Origin: Pseudomonas nitroreducens NBRC 12694
GTDB taxonomy: Bacteria > Pseudomonadota > Gammaproteobacteria > Pseudomonadales > Pseudomonadaceae
Length of the DNA: 64,000 nucleotides
Assembly (NCBI RefSeq): GCF_002091755.1
Contig: NZ_BDAI01000001.1
Span: 124,001-188,000 of the forward strand
Direction of reading: 5' to 3'
Notes under the pieces: generated by a model
What the model was told of the DNA's origin: nothing
The model's input: only the letters and a program-made list of their open reading frames with translations
Databases searched by the model: none
In this document: piece by piece, positions 36,940 to 46,014 of the stretch
Layout: the number at the start of each line of letters is the position of its first letter
How positions within the stretch are numbered: position 1 is the stretch's first letter
Made by a program: the position numbers and the translations under genes

Positions 36940-37683
36940 ATGTCCTCCAACGCGCTGTACACCGACCTGTCCTCCTACTACGACCTGATGTGCGCCGACA
37001 TCGACTACCAGGCACAGAGCCACTGCGTGCGCCGCCTGCACCAGCTGTTCGGCAACCAGGGGCACAGGCACCTGGACCTCGCCTGCGGAACCGGGCCGCA
37101 CGTGCGCCACTTCCTCGACTTCGGCTACCAGAGCGCCGGCCTGGACATTAACCAGCCGATGCTGGACATCGCCCGGCAGCGCTGCCCCGAGGCGCACTTC
37201 AGCCGGCAGGACATGGCCAGCTTCCACGTCGACGAGCCGCTGGACCTGATCACCTGCTTCCTCTACTCGATCCACTACAACCCCGGCGTGGAACAGCTTC
37301 AGGCATGCCTTTCGAGCGTGCACGATGCACTCGCAGACGGCGGCGTGTTCTGCTTCAACAGCGTGGACAAGGGGCAGATCGACAACCGCTCCTTCGTGCG
37401 TCATTCGGTCGAGCACGAGGGTAGCCAGTTCACCTTCGGTTCCGGCTGGTACTACAGCGGCGCGGGCGAGCGCCAGGCCTTGCGCCAGAGCATCGAGAAG
37501 ACCAGCGCCGGCGACACCCAGGCCTGGCAGGACGAACACGCGATGGTCGCGGTGACCTTCGCCGAGCTGCAGCGGCTGCTGGAGCCGCTCTTCGAGGTCC
37601 AGGTCTTCGAGCACGACTACGAACGGATCACGCCCTGGGCCGGCAGCTCAGGCAACGCGCTGTTCGTCTGCGTGAAACGCTAA
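36940..37683 (+). CDS. Class I SAM-dependent methyltransferase
   Basis: A 247-residue Rossmann-like methyltransferase. Motif I is HLDLACGTGPHVRHF, followed by the acidic end of strand 2 in AGLDINQPML and SRQDMASF. The C-terminal half is typical of the small-molecule methyltransferase families; the accepting substrate is unknown. The ATG at 36940 begins MSSNALYTDLSSYYD, the usual start of these proteins; an in-frame ATG 51 bases upstream is possible. It is monocistronic and converges on the DUF2235 gene. Confidence 0.85.
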   Translation: MSSNALYTDLSSYYDLMCADIDYQAQSHCVRRLHQLFGNQGHRHLDLACGTGPHVRHFLDFGYQSAGLDINQPMLDIARQRCPEAHFSRQDMASFHVDEPLDLITCFLYSIHYNPGVEQLQACLSSVHDALADGGVFCFNSVDKGQIDNRSFVRHSVEHEGSQFTFGSGWYYSGAGERQALRQSIEKTSAGDTQAWQDEHAMVAVTFAELQRLLEPLFEVQVFEHDYERITPWAGSSGNALFVCVKR

Positions 37684-37775
37684 CGCGGGCCATGATATTC
37701 GCCGCGGCGTGAGCGACTGTGCCGGCCGCTCGACGAAGAACACGCAACCACGCCACCGGCCAGCGTGGCTGATCG

Positions 37776-38828
37776 TCAGCGGATCTTGCCCACCGGCGTG
37801 AAGTTGCCGGTGAGATGGCCGCCCACCGGGTTCTTCGGCTTGTACTGGGCATCGTGCTTGAGGCGGTCCTCCACGCTGGGATCGATCGCCTCCTGGCCGA
37901 AGGGCGTGTTGCCGATATCCCGGTAATACGGCGGGGTGAGCTGGCTGTAGGCGCCGCCCAGGAATTCCTTGTAGGAGTTGGTGATGGGCTGGGTGGTCGT
38001 GGGCAGGCTCGGGGTCTTGCCGGTATCCACCGCCAGGCCGCATTCGATCGCCTTGTTGACCATCCACACCAGGGCGATATCCGACAGGTTGTTGTCTGCG
38101 TAGCCACCGCCGACATTGGCGTGCGCACCGGAGAACCAGACCTGCTCCACGCGCTGGTTGGGCTTGCTCTTCGGGTCCCACAGCGTGCACTGATAATTCT
38201 TGCGCCACTCGTCGATGGCCAGCGCCTGGAATGCGTTGTGGACGATCGAGCTGAGCTCGGTGTCATGGAACTCGTAATAGGCCTTGTTGAACCAGTCGAA
38301 GGATTCCAGCGGCACACCCAGGGCGCCCACGGTATCCCAGATGCCGAGCATGTGGATGGAGATCACCCGCGAGAAATTGTCCCTGAACAGCTTGGCACTG
38401 TCGGAATCCGCACCCTCGTCGCGGGTCCGGTACAGGCCGTAGGCTTCGTTGGTCAGGTCGATGTGCTCGGGCTTGAGCAGGCCGGCATTGCGGATCAGCC
38501 CCACCAGGCTGCGCGCCGTATAGGCCCCACGGCTGAAGCCGAACAGGTAGATCTGGTCACCGGCCTCGTAGGTCGTGACCAGTTGCCGGTAGCCATCGAG
38601 GATTTTCTCGGAAAGCCCCACGCCGAATGCCCCGCCGGCGAGACGGTCGTACCACGCGGTGCCGACACCCTTGTCGTACCACTTGTCCTGCGTCGTGCCG
38701 TCCTTGTCGGTGGGCAGGATGGATGCATGCAGCTTCCACACATTGGTGCTTTTACTGCCCTTGATCTCGGACTTCGCATCCGGCGTGTTCCAGGTTCCGT
38801 CGAAGGAAATGATGATTTTCTTGGGCAT
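37776..38828 (-). CDS. DUF2235 alpha/beta-hydrolase (Tle-like lipase fold)
   Basis: A 350-residue protein with the DUF2235 fold. An early strand ends in IIISFDGTWN, and the nucleophile elbow GFSRGAYTARSLVGLI places the active Ser near residue 99. WFSGAHANVGGGYADN is also typical. DUF2235 proteins include the Tle1-type phospholipases delivered by type VI secretion. No vgrG, immunity-like or other secretion gene is nearby and no signal peptide is seen, so it may be a stand-alone hydrolase or an orphan effector. Confidence 0.88.
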   Translation of the reverse strand: MPKKIIISFDGTWNTPDAKSEIKGSKSTNVWKLHASILPTDKDGTTQDKWYDKGVGTAWYDRLAGGAFGVGLSEKILDGYRQLVTTYEAGDQIYLFGFSRGAYTARSLVGLIRNAGLLKPEHIDLTNEAYGLYRTRDEGADSDSAKLFRDNFSRVISIHMLGIWDTVGALGVPLESFDWFNKAYYEFHDTELSSIVHNAFQALAIDEWRKNYQCTLWDPKSKPNQRVEQVWFSGAHANVGGGYADNNLSDIALVWMVNKAIECGLAVDTGKTPSLPTTTQPITNSYKEFLGGAYSQLTPPYYRDIGNTPFGQEAIDPSVEDRLKHDAQYKPKNPVGGHLTGNFTPVGKIR

Positions 38829-38957
38829 GCCTTTTCTCCAACGCCAGTCGCTCTGGCTGCTCGAAACTTCCCGCTCCGTTGCTGCTTTCGCAGGCGAGAT
38901 TCAAACCGGAAACACGAGTGGAGAAGGCCCTCGCAAGAATGCACGACGGATGACTTT

Positions 38958-39293
38958 TCATTCTGAGCAAAGGTCCGAAGCCCCTTCGACGGTATCGCCC
39001 TCGAGGGGCAACTGTAGTAGCCCGTCGACAGAGCTGCATCGCCGTACGGCGGACTGCGATTGCGGGCGATCTTGGTGGGCTGAGCTGACTTGCGCGCAGC
39101 GACGAGCAGCAGCGACCAACCCGTCCTGATGCCGGTTGATCATAGGGTTGGGCCCGGCATCCTGAAGCTCCTGCTCGATCGCACTGTCTGCAAGGTGCGG
39201 ACTGATCGAAACTGCAAGCCCGACAGACAGGATCAGCATTGAGCCGGCAGCGGCCGCCGCGGGTGAAACACAGTCTCCCCAGGTGCAGGCCAT
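38958..39293 (-). CDS. Doubtful small hypothetical protein
   Basis: A possible 111-residue protein starting at ATG 39293. It has an early hydrophobic stretch, SMLILSVGLAVSISPHLADS, resembling a signal peptide, but no known domain, and the ribosome site is poor. It is on the same strand as the DUF2235 gene and ends 129 bases before it. It could be a small exported partner of that hydrolase, or no gene at all. Confidence 0.25.
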   Translation of the reverse strand: MACTWGDCVSPAAAAAGSMLILSVGLAVSISPHLADSAIEQELQDAGPNPMINRHQDGLVAAARRCAQVSSAHQDRPQSQSAVRRCSSVDGLLQLPLEGDTVEGASDLCSE

Positions 39294-39327
39294 ACTCAGG
39301 GCGCGCCTGACGCCGCTGGAGAAAAAA

Positions 39328-39350
39328 GCCCAGGGTAATCTGGGCCTTTT
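39328..39350 (-). terminator. Terminator downstream of the SDR gene
   Basis: Stem GCCCAG/CTGGGC with loop GGTAAT. On the minus strand, after the stem, runs a T tract (TTTTTTC), and on the plus side there is CTTTT, so it can work in both directions. It lies just past the SDR stop at 39370. Confidence 0.78.
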
Positions 39351-39369
39351 ATCCTTCCGCTGACAGGTT

Positions 39370-40230
39370 TCAGTTGCCCAGGCGCTGCACAGCTCCCGGG
39401 TCGATATCGGCATTGCCGTTGCGGGCACGCTCTTCGGCCAGGCGCGCGCCTTCGGCGGCAGTGAGCGCGAAAAGGCGCTCAGGGTCGGTGCTTCGCAGGT
39501 GCAGGGCGAGCTTCTCGGTACCCTCCGCCACCTCTATGCTGCGCAGACCGGCCGCCAGTCCCTCGACAATGCGCCGCGCGGCTTCGTCGGCAGGCATGCC
39601 GTTATCGATATTGACGTCGGAGCGACCGCGACGGGCACCGTCGCCACCCAGTGCGTTGACGGCCACGCCGGTGCGCACCGAACCAGGCAGGATCACGCTG
39701 ACCCTGATGCCATGGGCCTGTTCGACTTCGGCGCGCAAGGCTTCGAAGTATCCGATTACGGCATGCTTGGCAGCGCAGTAGCCGGTACGCAATGGGGCAC
39801 CGACCTTGCCGGCCACGGAGCTGACAACGGCCAATTGGCCACTCCCCTGAGCGACCAGACGCGGCAGCAACTGCTGGGTCAGGGCCACCGGAGCCAGGTA
39901 GTCGACTTCCATCAGCTCGCGGTAAACCTCGAAGCGGGTATCCAGGGCCAGGCTGCGCTGGCTGATCCCGGCGTTGTTGATCAGGCAGTCGATACGACCC
40001 TGCCAGGCCCAGGCCTTCTCCACCACCTGTGGCAGCGCGGCATAGTCGGTGCTTTCGAAGGGCAGGACCAGGGCACGCTGCGGCGCCTGCTCGGCAACGG
40101 CCTGCAGCGCGGCTTCGCGCCGCCCGGAGAGGATGACGCACGCGCCCTGCTGCAGCAGCAGGCGCGCCAGCGCCTCGCCAATGCCGGAGGATGCCCCGGT
40201 GATCCAGACCACTTGGTGATTGAAAGTCAT
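39370..40230 (-). CDS. SDR-family NAD(P)-dependent oxidoreductase
   Basis: A 286-residue classical short-chain dehydrogenase. The cofactor motif TGASSGIGEAL is at residues about 11-21, NNAG follows, and the catalytic Ser and YxxxK appear in VVSSVAGKVG and YCAAKHAV. Classical SDRs reduce ketones or oxidise alcohols; this one resembles DHRS7-like enzymes with a longer C-terminus. It is monocistronic with a good terminator. The substrate is unknown. Confidence 0.9.
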   Translation of the reverse strand: MTFNHQVVWITGASSGIGEALARLLLQQGACVILSGRREAALQAVAEQAPQRALVLPFESTDYAALPQVVEKAWAWQGRIDCLINNAGISQRSLALDTRFEVYRELMEVDYLAPVALTQQLLPRLVAQGSGQLAVVSSVAGKVGAPLRTGYCAAKHAVIGYFEALRAEVEQAHGIRVSVILPGSVRTGVAVNALGGDGARRGRSDVNIDNGMPADEAARRIVEGLAAGLRSIEVAEGTEKLALHLRSTDPERLFALTAAEGARLAEERARNGNADIDPGAVQRLGN

Positions 40231-40524
40231 GTGCCACTCCTTCTATTGGGTAGCCGCAGTCTAGTGTGCGCCGTGCCGCTCACCCCATGTCCGAGCCGGC
40301 CAAAGCGCTGGCCCCAGGGCCATGAATAAGTTCGCCGGTTGTCGCTGCACTCCAGGGTGCCGGCTGCAGATGATCGTCGGGCGCAAGGCGCAGCGCCCAT
40401 CGTCGATCACCTTGAATGTTTGATCGTCCACTGGCGGTAGCGAATGCTTGTCGTCAGCGCGACCGGGCAGCACAAAGTGCCGCCGTCACGAATGCCTCGG
40501 ACGACGGCAAAGTGCGAGCGAGTG
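40231..40524. other. Intergenic region between AraC/GyrI and SDR genes
   Basis: This 294-base gap lies between two minus-strand genes. No convincing promoter, repeat, RNA gene or protein-like frame was seen. Confidence 0.35.
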
Positions 40525-41433
40525 CTATTGCAGCGGGATGTAGATATCCGTCTGCCATTCTTCCAGCGGCGTCTCAGGAAAGACGCTCAGGTAGTGGAAG
40601 AACAACGGGTGGTCACGGAGTTCTTCGTTACTGCCAGGCAGCCAGTCGCGATAGACCGGATAGATGCTCTCGCCGATGTGATCCGGCGAGCCGACGTGGC
40701 GAACGACCACACAACGGCCACCGGGAATGACCAGCTCGCGTACGCCGTAATCGTTCGACGCGACGGCTTCGCCGATCTCGCCGCAGATGTCGAAGCGAAA
40801 CTGTTCTGTTGGTGTTGTGTCGGGGTTGCCGTAGGGAATGCCGAAAGTGCGGCTCGCGTCTACTGGCGACTGCCCGCTACCCATGCGCCACTGAATGAAC
40901 TGGCGCACGCTCTCGTCGAGCTGTGCGGGAGGCCCGCAGTGTTCGAGGGCGGCGACCCGGACCTCGGCGAAATCGACGATACGTACCTGCATAGTGATGC
41001 TCCTGGAAAAATGGGGAATGGCGAAAACCGCATGCCAGGTCTGCCAATTCGGCTGCTGCCGGAAGGCACTGGGCGCCATGCCGAAGTCCCGCCGAAAGGC
41101 CCGGCTGAATGCCTCTGGGCTGTCAAAGCCGGCGTCGAGCGAGGCATCCATTACCGAGTATTCCGCACCAGACACCAGGCGATGCGCCGCGCGTCGCAGG
41201 CGCATCAGCTGCACATAACGCGCGACAGGCACACCTACGTAGGCTGTGAATTGCCGATGGAAGTGAAACGCCGAGAAATGCGCCACCTCGCTCAGCGTTT
41301 TCACCGAAAGGTCACCCTCGAGGTGCCCATCGATGTAAGCAAGCACGGAATCGAAGCGTTTGGCGTAGGCAGTCGGAATATCGGGCACCGGATGGAAGCT
41401 CCTGGTTATGCGGTCGGCGACAGAATCACCCAA
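40525..41433 (-). CDS. AraC-family regulator with GyrI-like effector domain
   Basis: A 302-residue regulator with an N-terminal AraC helix-turn-helix (LSVKTLSEVAHFSAFHFHRQF and SVMDASLDAGFDSPEAFSRAF), then a C-terminal GyrI/SbmC-like domain (about residues 140-302, including QVRIVDFAEVRVAALEH). This is the Rob/SbmC-type layout, which usually binds small aromatic or hydrophobic ligands and controls efflux or stress genes. No efflux gene is adjacent. The ATG at 41433 is taken as start; an internal one is possible. Confidence 0.88.
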   Translation of the reverse strand: MGDSVADRITRSFHPVPDIPTAYAKRFDSVLAYIDGHLEGDLSVKTLSEVAHFSAFHFHRQFTAYVGVPVARYVQLMRLRRAAHRLVSGAEYSVMDASLDAGFDSPEAFSRAFRRDFGMAPSAFRQQPNWQTWHAVFAIPHFSRSITMQVRIVDFAEVRVAALEHCGPPAQLDESVRQFIQWRMGSGQSPVDASRTFGIPYGNPDTTPTEQFRFDICGEIGEAVASNDYGVRELVIPGGRCVVVRHVGSPDHIGESIYPVYRDWLPGSNEELRDHPLFFHYLSVFPETPLEEWQTDIYIPLQ

Positions 41434-41628
41434 TCCGCAGTGGGCGCACCTAGCCGGATTTGCTCAGGTTACCCCCACGGCCGTCTCCGTCACCCGACTT
41501 TCCACCCTCATGGCAACGGCAGCCATGAGGGCTTGCAGGCGAGGAAAACGGCTGTGCGGGGCACTTCCGGCCAGAAGCAGACGCTCCCCAGCCGGCAGTT
41601 TTCAAGCATTGCCACATCCCGTATGATT

Positions 41629-41647
41629 GATAACGATTGTCGTTTGC
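41629..41647 (+). promoter_or_regulatory. Candidate Fur box upstream of the sigma factor gene
   Basis: GATAACGATTGTCGTTTGC matches 13 of 19 positions of the Fur consensus GATAATGATAATCATTATC. It ends 22 bases before the sigma factor ATG, as expected for iron-repressed FecI/PvdS-like sigma factors. This is resemblance only. Confidence 0.6.
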
Positions 41648-41669
41648 AAATTGTTCTTGGGGGATTGCA

Positions 41670-42179
41670 ATGCAGGGAGATTCGTCGCTGCAATCGGTAG
41701 GGATGCTGTACCGCGACCATCACGGCTGGCTTCGCGGCTGGCTGCGCCAGCGCCTCAACGACTCCGCTGATGCGGCCGACCTGGCGCAGGACACCTTCGT
41801 GCGCGTGCTGATGGCCAAGAGCGCTGGGGTGATTCGCGAACCCCGTCACTACCTGCAGACCATCGCACGGGGACTGGTGATAGACCTGTACCGCCGGCGC
41901 TCACTGGAACGGGCCTATCTGGAAGCGCTGGCCCTGCTTCCCGAAGCGGTCCGGCCCGCCCTCGAAGAGCAGGCCCTGCTCCTCGAAGCGCTGACGGAAA
42001 TCGACCGTATGCTCGATGGCCTGGGGCAAAAGACCCGGCAGGCCTTCATCCTGTCACAGCTGGAAGGACTGACCTACAGCCAGATTGCCGAGCGACTGGG
42101 CATCTCCATCCGTACCGTCAACAAATACATGGCCAAGGCCATGGAACACTGTTGCCTGGCGATGGTGCGCCTCTCGTGA
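41670..42179 (+). CDS. FecI-like extracytoplasmic sigma factor
   Basis: A 169-residue ECF sigma factor of the iron-starvation group. Region 2 contains DAADLAQDTFVRVL, and region 4 helix-turn-helix is LEGLTYSQIAERLGISIRTVNKYM. It directs RNA polymerase to the receptor gene when the receptor binds its siderophore and the FecR protein relays the signal. A Fur-box-like site lies upstream. The start at 41670 follows a weak ribosome site (GGGGGATTGCA). The stop overlaps the fecR GTG by 4 bases. Confidence 0.92.
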   Translation: MQGDSSLQSVGMLYRDHHGWLRGWLRQRLNDSADAADLAQDTFVRVLMAKSAGVIREPRHYLQTIARGLVIDLYRRRSLERAYLEALALLPEAVRPALEEQALLLEALTEIDRMLDGLGQKTRQAFILSQLEGLTYSQIAERLGISIRTVNKYMAKAMEHCCLAMVRLS

Positions 42180-43132
42180 GCGACGCCCTCATTCCGAATG
42201 AGCGCCAGGCCATCAGCGAAGCCGCGCGCTGGTATGCGCGACTCGCCAATGAGTCGACTGCAGCCAGCGATCAGCAAGCCTGGCAGCGCTGGCTGGCGGC
42301 CGACCCGATCAATCAGCGCGCCTGGCAGCGCATCGAGTCGGTGAACCGGCAGATGGCCCGGGTGCCGGGTCGCCTGGCTGCTGCAACACTGGCTTCGACC
42401 GGACCATCGAGGCGCCAGGTGCTGCGCAGTGTCGTGGTGCTCGCTTCTCTGGGCGGTCTGGCCACACTGGGTTGGCGCAGCGATACGCGCCAACGCTTCA
42501 CTGCCGGCTACAAAACCGCAGTGGGTGAGCGCCGCACTTTCACCCTGGCGGATGGCAGCCAGATGCTGCTCAACACCGACAGCGCGGTGGATGTGCGCTT
42601 CGACGCGAACCAGCGCCTGATCATCTTGCGTGTCGGCGAGGTGCTGGTGAGCACCGCCAGCGACGCCCTCGACAGGCCATTTTTCGTCCAGAGCCCCGAT
42701 GCCAGCGTACGCGCCCTGGGGACTCGCTTCACCGTGCGCAGCTGGAGCGGCGGCACTGATGTGGCGGTCCTGGAAAAAGCCGTCGAAGTGACTGTTCCGG
42801 GACAGCGCAACGCCCTGCGCCTGGAAGCAGGCCAGCACACCCGCGTCGCCTCCGGAGTCATCGGCCCCGTGCAGGCCAACAGCGCCTCGGTGGGCGCCTG
42901 GGAACAGGGCAGCCTGATCGCGCTCGACCGCCCGCTGGGAGAGTTACTGGAAGATCTCGGGCGCTACCGCCATGGCTTGCTGAGGTGCGACCCACGCATC
43001 AGCAGCCTGCGCATTTCCGGAGCCTTCCCCCTGGATGACACCGACCTCGCGCTGCGATCCCTGGAGCGCAGCTTCCCCGTCACGACGGTGTATCGCACGG
43101 GGTATTGGGTAACCGTGATTCCACGCAGCTGA
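42176..43132 (+). CDS. FecR-like anti-sigma/signal relay protein
   Basis: A 318-residue inner membrane protein of the FecR family. The cytoplasmic DUF4880-type region comes first (EAARWYARLANES, then WQRWLAADPINQRAWQRIE). A single membrane segment, VLRSVVVLASLGGLATLGW, follows at about residues 80-98. The periplasmic FecR domain has RRTFTLADGSQMLLNTDSAVD and RALGTRFTVRSW. It holds the sigma factor until the loaded receptor signals through the periplasm. The GTG at 42176 overlaps the sigma stop as GTGA. Confidence 0.92.
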   Translation: MSDALIPNERQAISEAARWYARLANESTAASDQQAWQRWLAADPINQRAWQRIESVNRQMARVPGRLAAATLASTGPSRRQVLRSVVVLASLGGLATLGWRSDTRQRFTAGYKTAVGERRTFTLADGSQMLLNTDSAVDVRFDANQRLIILRVGEVLVSTASDALDRPFFVQSPDASVRALGTRFTVRSWSGGTDVAVLEKAVEVTVPGQRNALRLEAGQHTRVASGVIGPVQANSASVGAWEQGSLIALDRPLGELLEDLGRYRHGLLRCDPRISSLRISGAFPLDDTDLALRSLERSFPVTTVYRTGYWVTVIPRS

Positions 43133-43245
43133 CGCCTTCGGGATGCCGGCGAAAAATAATTCTGAACACCGTGCACTTTCTTCGTCCCTGGTTCGGCTTT
43201 CCCGGCATCAGTGACCCACTTGGTCACCACTACCGGGGAGAGACC

Positions 43246-45717
43246 ATGTTGTATCCGTTCGTTCGCCATCGGCTCGCCATCCAGGTGCAGGCCGCCCTCT
43301 TCAGCCTCGCCGTTGGGGGCGTATCCGCCATCCAGGCCGCAGAACCGGTACCGACCGGTGCGGTGCAAAGCGTCCGGCAGTACGACATTGCCGCCGGCTC
43401 ACTGACCGAAGTGCTCAGCCACTTCGCCAGCGAGGCCGGGGCAGCGCTTTCGTTCGACGCCAGCAAGACTGCCAACCGGCACTCGGACGGCCTGCATGGC
43501 AGCTATTCCAGGGAGGCCGGGTTCGCCGCCCTCCTCGCCGGCACCGGCCTGCGGGCAATCGATCAGGGTGGCAGCTACGTGCTGGAGGAAATCCCGACAG
43601 CCCTGGAGATGAGCGACACGGTTGTTACCGGTCAGGGCCTGGGAGCGACGACGGAGGGCTCCGGCTCCTACACCTCGAACGAAGCCACGATCGGCAAGTC
43701 CACCCAGCGACTGAGGGACATCCCGCAATCGGTTACCGTCATTACGCGCAAGGCGATGGACGACCAGCGCCTCGACACCCTGGACCAGGTGCTGGAGAAA
43801 TCCACCGGCATCACCACCTATCAGAGTCCGTCCGGCGGTAAGTACATTTACTCGCGCGGCTTCGAGGTGGAGACCATCCAGTACGACGGCGTTCCGCTCG
43901 ATCGCCGCTACTACGCCATCGGCAGCAGCTTCACCTCCGATACGTTGCTGTACGACCGCGTCGAAGTGCTGCGCGGTGCCAACGGCCTGCTGCAGGGCAG
44001 CGGCAACCCCGGCGCGGCCATCAACCTCGTGCGCAAACGTCCGAAGGCCGAGCCGTCGCTGTCCCTCACCGCCAGCGCCGGCTCCTGGGACACCTACCGG
44101 CAGAGCATCGATGCCAGTTCTCCGCTCACTGCCGACGGCAAGCTGCGTGGTCGCCTGGTGGCCGCCCACGAGGATCGGGAATACTTCTATGACACGGCGG
44201 AAAGCCGCAAGAACGTGCTCTACGGGATTCTCGAATACGACCTGACCGACGATACCAGGGTAGCCGCCGGCGCCAGCGTGGAAGACCTGCACTCGACACC
44301 GTCCTTCGGCGGCCTGCCGCGCAACAAGGATGGCAGCGCGGTGCACGCGGGCCGCTCCACCTTCACCGGCGCCGACTGGAACAAATGGAACAACAAGCAG
44401 ACGACCTACTTCGCCGACGTCACCCATGACTTCAACGATGACTGGCGCCTGAATGCCTCGGGTAGCTACATCCGCGAGACCAACGACATCCTCTACAGCT
44501 TCGGCCGGGGGGCGGTCGACCCAGCCAGCGGTGACGGCATGCAGTCACGCGCCTACCTGTACGACTTCGAAAACATCAACAAGGGCGCTGACATCAACCT
44601 CGCCGGCAAGTGGCGCGCCTTCGACCTGGAGCACCAGGTGGTGGTCGGCGCCAACGCCAGCGACCTGAAGACCGACGACCTGCAAGGCGGACTGCTCAAC
44701 CTCGGGCCGATCAACATCTACGACCCGGTATCCCCGCGCGAACCAACCGAAGAAGAGATGCTCAGCACCACCTATGCCGGCACCTCCAAGGGTCATATCC
44801 GCCAGAACGGCCTCTACGGCGTGGTGCGCTACAAGCTGGTCGAGCCGCTGACCCTGGTTCTGGGCGGGCGCACCAGCAACTACCAGTACGACTACGAGCT
44901 CACCCGCTTCACCACCTCCTCGCCCACCCCGGCGCATTCGAAGGAAACCGGCGAGTTCACCCCCTACGGCGGCCTCATCTACGAGCTGAACAACCAGTGG
45001 TCGGCCTATGTCAGCTACACCGACATCTTCAAGCCGCAGACCGAGCTGACGCAGGATAGCGCCTCGCTCAAGCCGATTGAGGGTTCGAATTACGAGATCG
45101 GCCTGAAAGGCGAGCTGATGGAGGGCCGCGTGAACACCAGCTTCGCGATCTTCCGTGTGGACCAGGAGAACCGTGCGCAGTACGACTACGCCTCAGAGTG
45201 CGGGCAGAACGGCGAGGACAACTGCTACGTGGCCAGCGGCAAGGTTCGCGCCGAGGGCTTTGACGCGGAGATCAGCGGCGAAGTGCTCAGGGGCCTACAG
45301 CTGTTCGCCGGGTACACCTATACCTCGACCAAGTTCCTCAACGATCCGGGCGACGGCACCTCATCTTCCGGCTCCACCTTCAACAGCTACACGCCGCGCC
45401 ATCTCCTGCGCTTCTGGGGTGACTACAACCTGCCGGGAGCACTGAGCCAGTGGACCGTCGGCGCGGGCGCCAGCATCCAGAGCGAAAACTACAACACCAA
45501 CTTCGGTGGCACCGGTGGCGTAGGCGATATCAAGCAGTCCGGCTACGCCATCTGGAACGCGCGCCTGGGCTACCAGATCAACAAAAACTTCAGCGTCGCC
45601 CTGAACGGCAACAACCTGTTCGACAAGAAGTACTACTCCTCCATCGGCTGGCTGAACGCGAGTAACCAGTACGGCGACCCACGCAACTACGCCGTCACCC
45701 TGAAAGCCGACTTCTGA
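43246..45717 (+). CDS. FpvA/FhuE-type siderophore receptor with signalling domain
   Basis: An 823-residue TonB-dependent receptor. After a signal peptide comes the STN signalling domain (from about residue 40 of the preprotein, QYDIAAGSLTEVLSHFASEAG), which talks to the FecR protein. A TonB box-like DTVVTGQ is followed by the plug (RDIPQSVTVITRKAMDD; VEVLRGANGLLQGSGNPGA) and the beta-barrel ending in LKADF. The pattern fits a ferric-siderophore receptor of the FpvA/FoxA/FhuE group that regulates its own expression through the sigma/FecR pair. The siderophore is unknown. The ATG at 43246 has a GGGGAGAGACC ribosome site. Confidence 0.93.
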   Translation: MLYPFVRHRLAIQVQAALFSLAVGGVSAIQAAEPVPTGAVQSVRQYDIAAGSLTEVLSHFASEAGAALSFDASKTANRHSDGLHGSYSREAGFAALLAGTGLRAIDQGGSYVLEEIPTALEMSDTVVTGQGLGATTEGSGSYTSNEATIGKSTQRLRDIPQSVTVITRKAMDDQRLDTLDQVLEKSTGITTYQSPSGGKYIYSRGFEVETIQYDGVPLDRRYYAIGSSFTSDTLLYDRVEVLRGANGLLQGSGNPGAAINLVRKRPKAEPSLSLTASAGSWDTYRQSIDASSPLTADGKLRGRLVAAHEDREYFYDTAESRKNVLYGILEYDLTDDTRVAAGASVEDLHSTPSFGGLPRNKDGSAVHAGRSTFTGADWNKWNNKQTTYFADVTHDFNDDWRLNASGSYIRETNDILYSFGRGAVDPASGDGMQSRAYLYDFENINKGADINLAGKWRAFDLEHQVVVGANASDLKTDDLQGGLLNLGPINIYDPVSPREPTEEEMLSTTYAGTSKGHIRQNGLYGVVRYKLVEPLTLVLGGRTSNYQYDYELTRFTTSSPTPAHSKETGEFTPYGGLIYELNNQWSAYVSYTDIFKPQTELTQDSASLKPIEGSNYEIGLKGELMEGRVNTSFAIFRVDQENRAQYDYASECGQNGEDNCYVASGKVRAEGFDAEISGEVLRGLQLFAGYTYTSTKFLNDPGDGTSSSGSTFNSYTPRHLLRFWGDYNLPGALSQWTVGAGASIQSENYNTNFGGTGGVGDIKQSGYAIWNARLGYQINKNFSVALNGNNLFDKKYYSSIGWLNASNQYGDPRNYAVTLKADF

Positions 45718-45724
45718 GGTGCTT

Positions 45725-45778
45725 GCTTTGGACCGGTAGCCGCCTCTCAGCAGGGGCAGCTACCGGCCAATAGCAGAC
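45725..45778 (+). repeat. Palindromic repeat, left copy flanking the AT-rich cassette
   Basis: A 54-base imperfect palindrome starting GCTTTGGACCGGTAGC and ending GCTACCGGCCAATAGCAGAC. A second copy in the same orientation lies at 50102-50156, about 80% identical by eye. It resembles short palindromic repeats scattered in Pseudomonas genomes. Here it sits 8 bases after the receptor stop and may also act as a terminator. Confidence 0.75.
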
Positions 45779-45792
45779 ACCCCACTCAGGGT

Positions 45793-46014
45793 CTAAGCGA
45801 AGCGGACTCCGTAGCATATTGGACAGATGAACCTATATCCGCTCCGACCAGAGCAAATAATCTCCATACTCATCATCGCCCGCTTCCGCGCAAACTCACC
45901 AGCGAGATAAGCATTACGCTGGAGATCGTGTTGCTCCAGTCGATCTGCAGCCACCTGCACGCGAACCTTAAAGAATGGGAGACCCCAAGCTCTTGCCCTT
46001 GCCGAGCTTTCGCT
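45793..46014 (-). pseudogene. Possible gene remnant, opposite strand of the cassette
   Basis: A minus-strand frame of 73 codons closed by stop codons at 46015-46017 and 45793-45795. It reads like a protein tail: FKVRVQVAADRLEQHD, then RNAYLAGEFARKRAM, ending FICPICYGVRFA. No good start codon precedes this part, so it is probably the C-terminal end of a decayed gene. I do not recognise a family. An alternative is a small Cys-containing peptide starting at an internal ATG. Confidence 0.3.

Larger units (their letters stand above)
38829..39369. other. Intergenic region with one doubtful small frame
   Basis: This 541-base stretch separates the DUF2235 start from the SDR stop. It contains the SDR terminator near its right end and a weak hypothetical frame (38958-39293) on the minus strand. 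Nothing else is convincing. Confidence 0.45.

Noticed and set aside
45827..45910. 27-codon plus-strand frame near the left repeat, considered as precursor peptide
   Set aside because: Weak ribosome site, no motif repeats and over 200 bases from the operon; it also lies antisense to the gene remnant. The 46-residue ORF is a better candidate.
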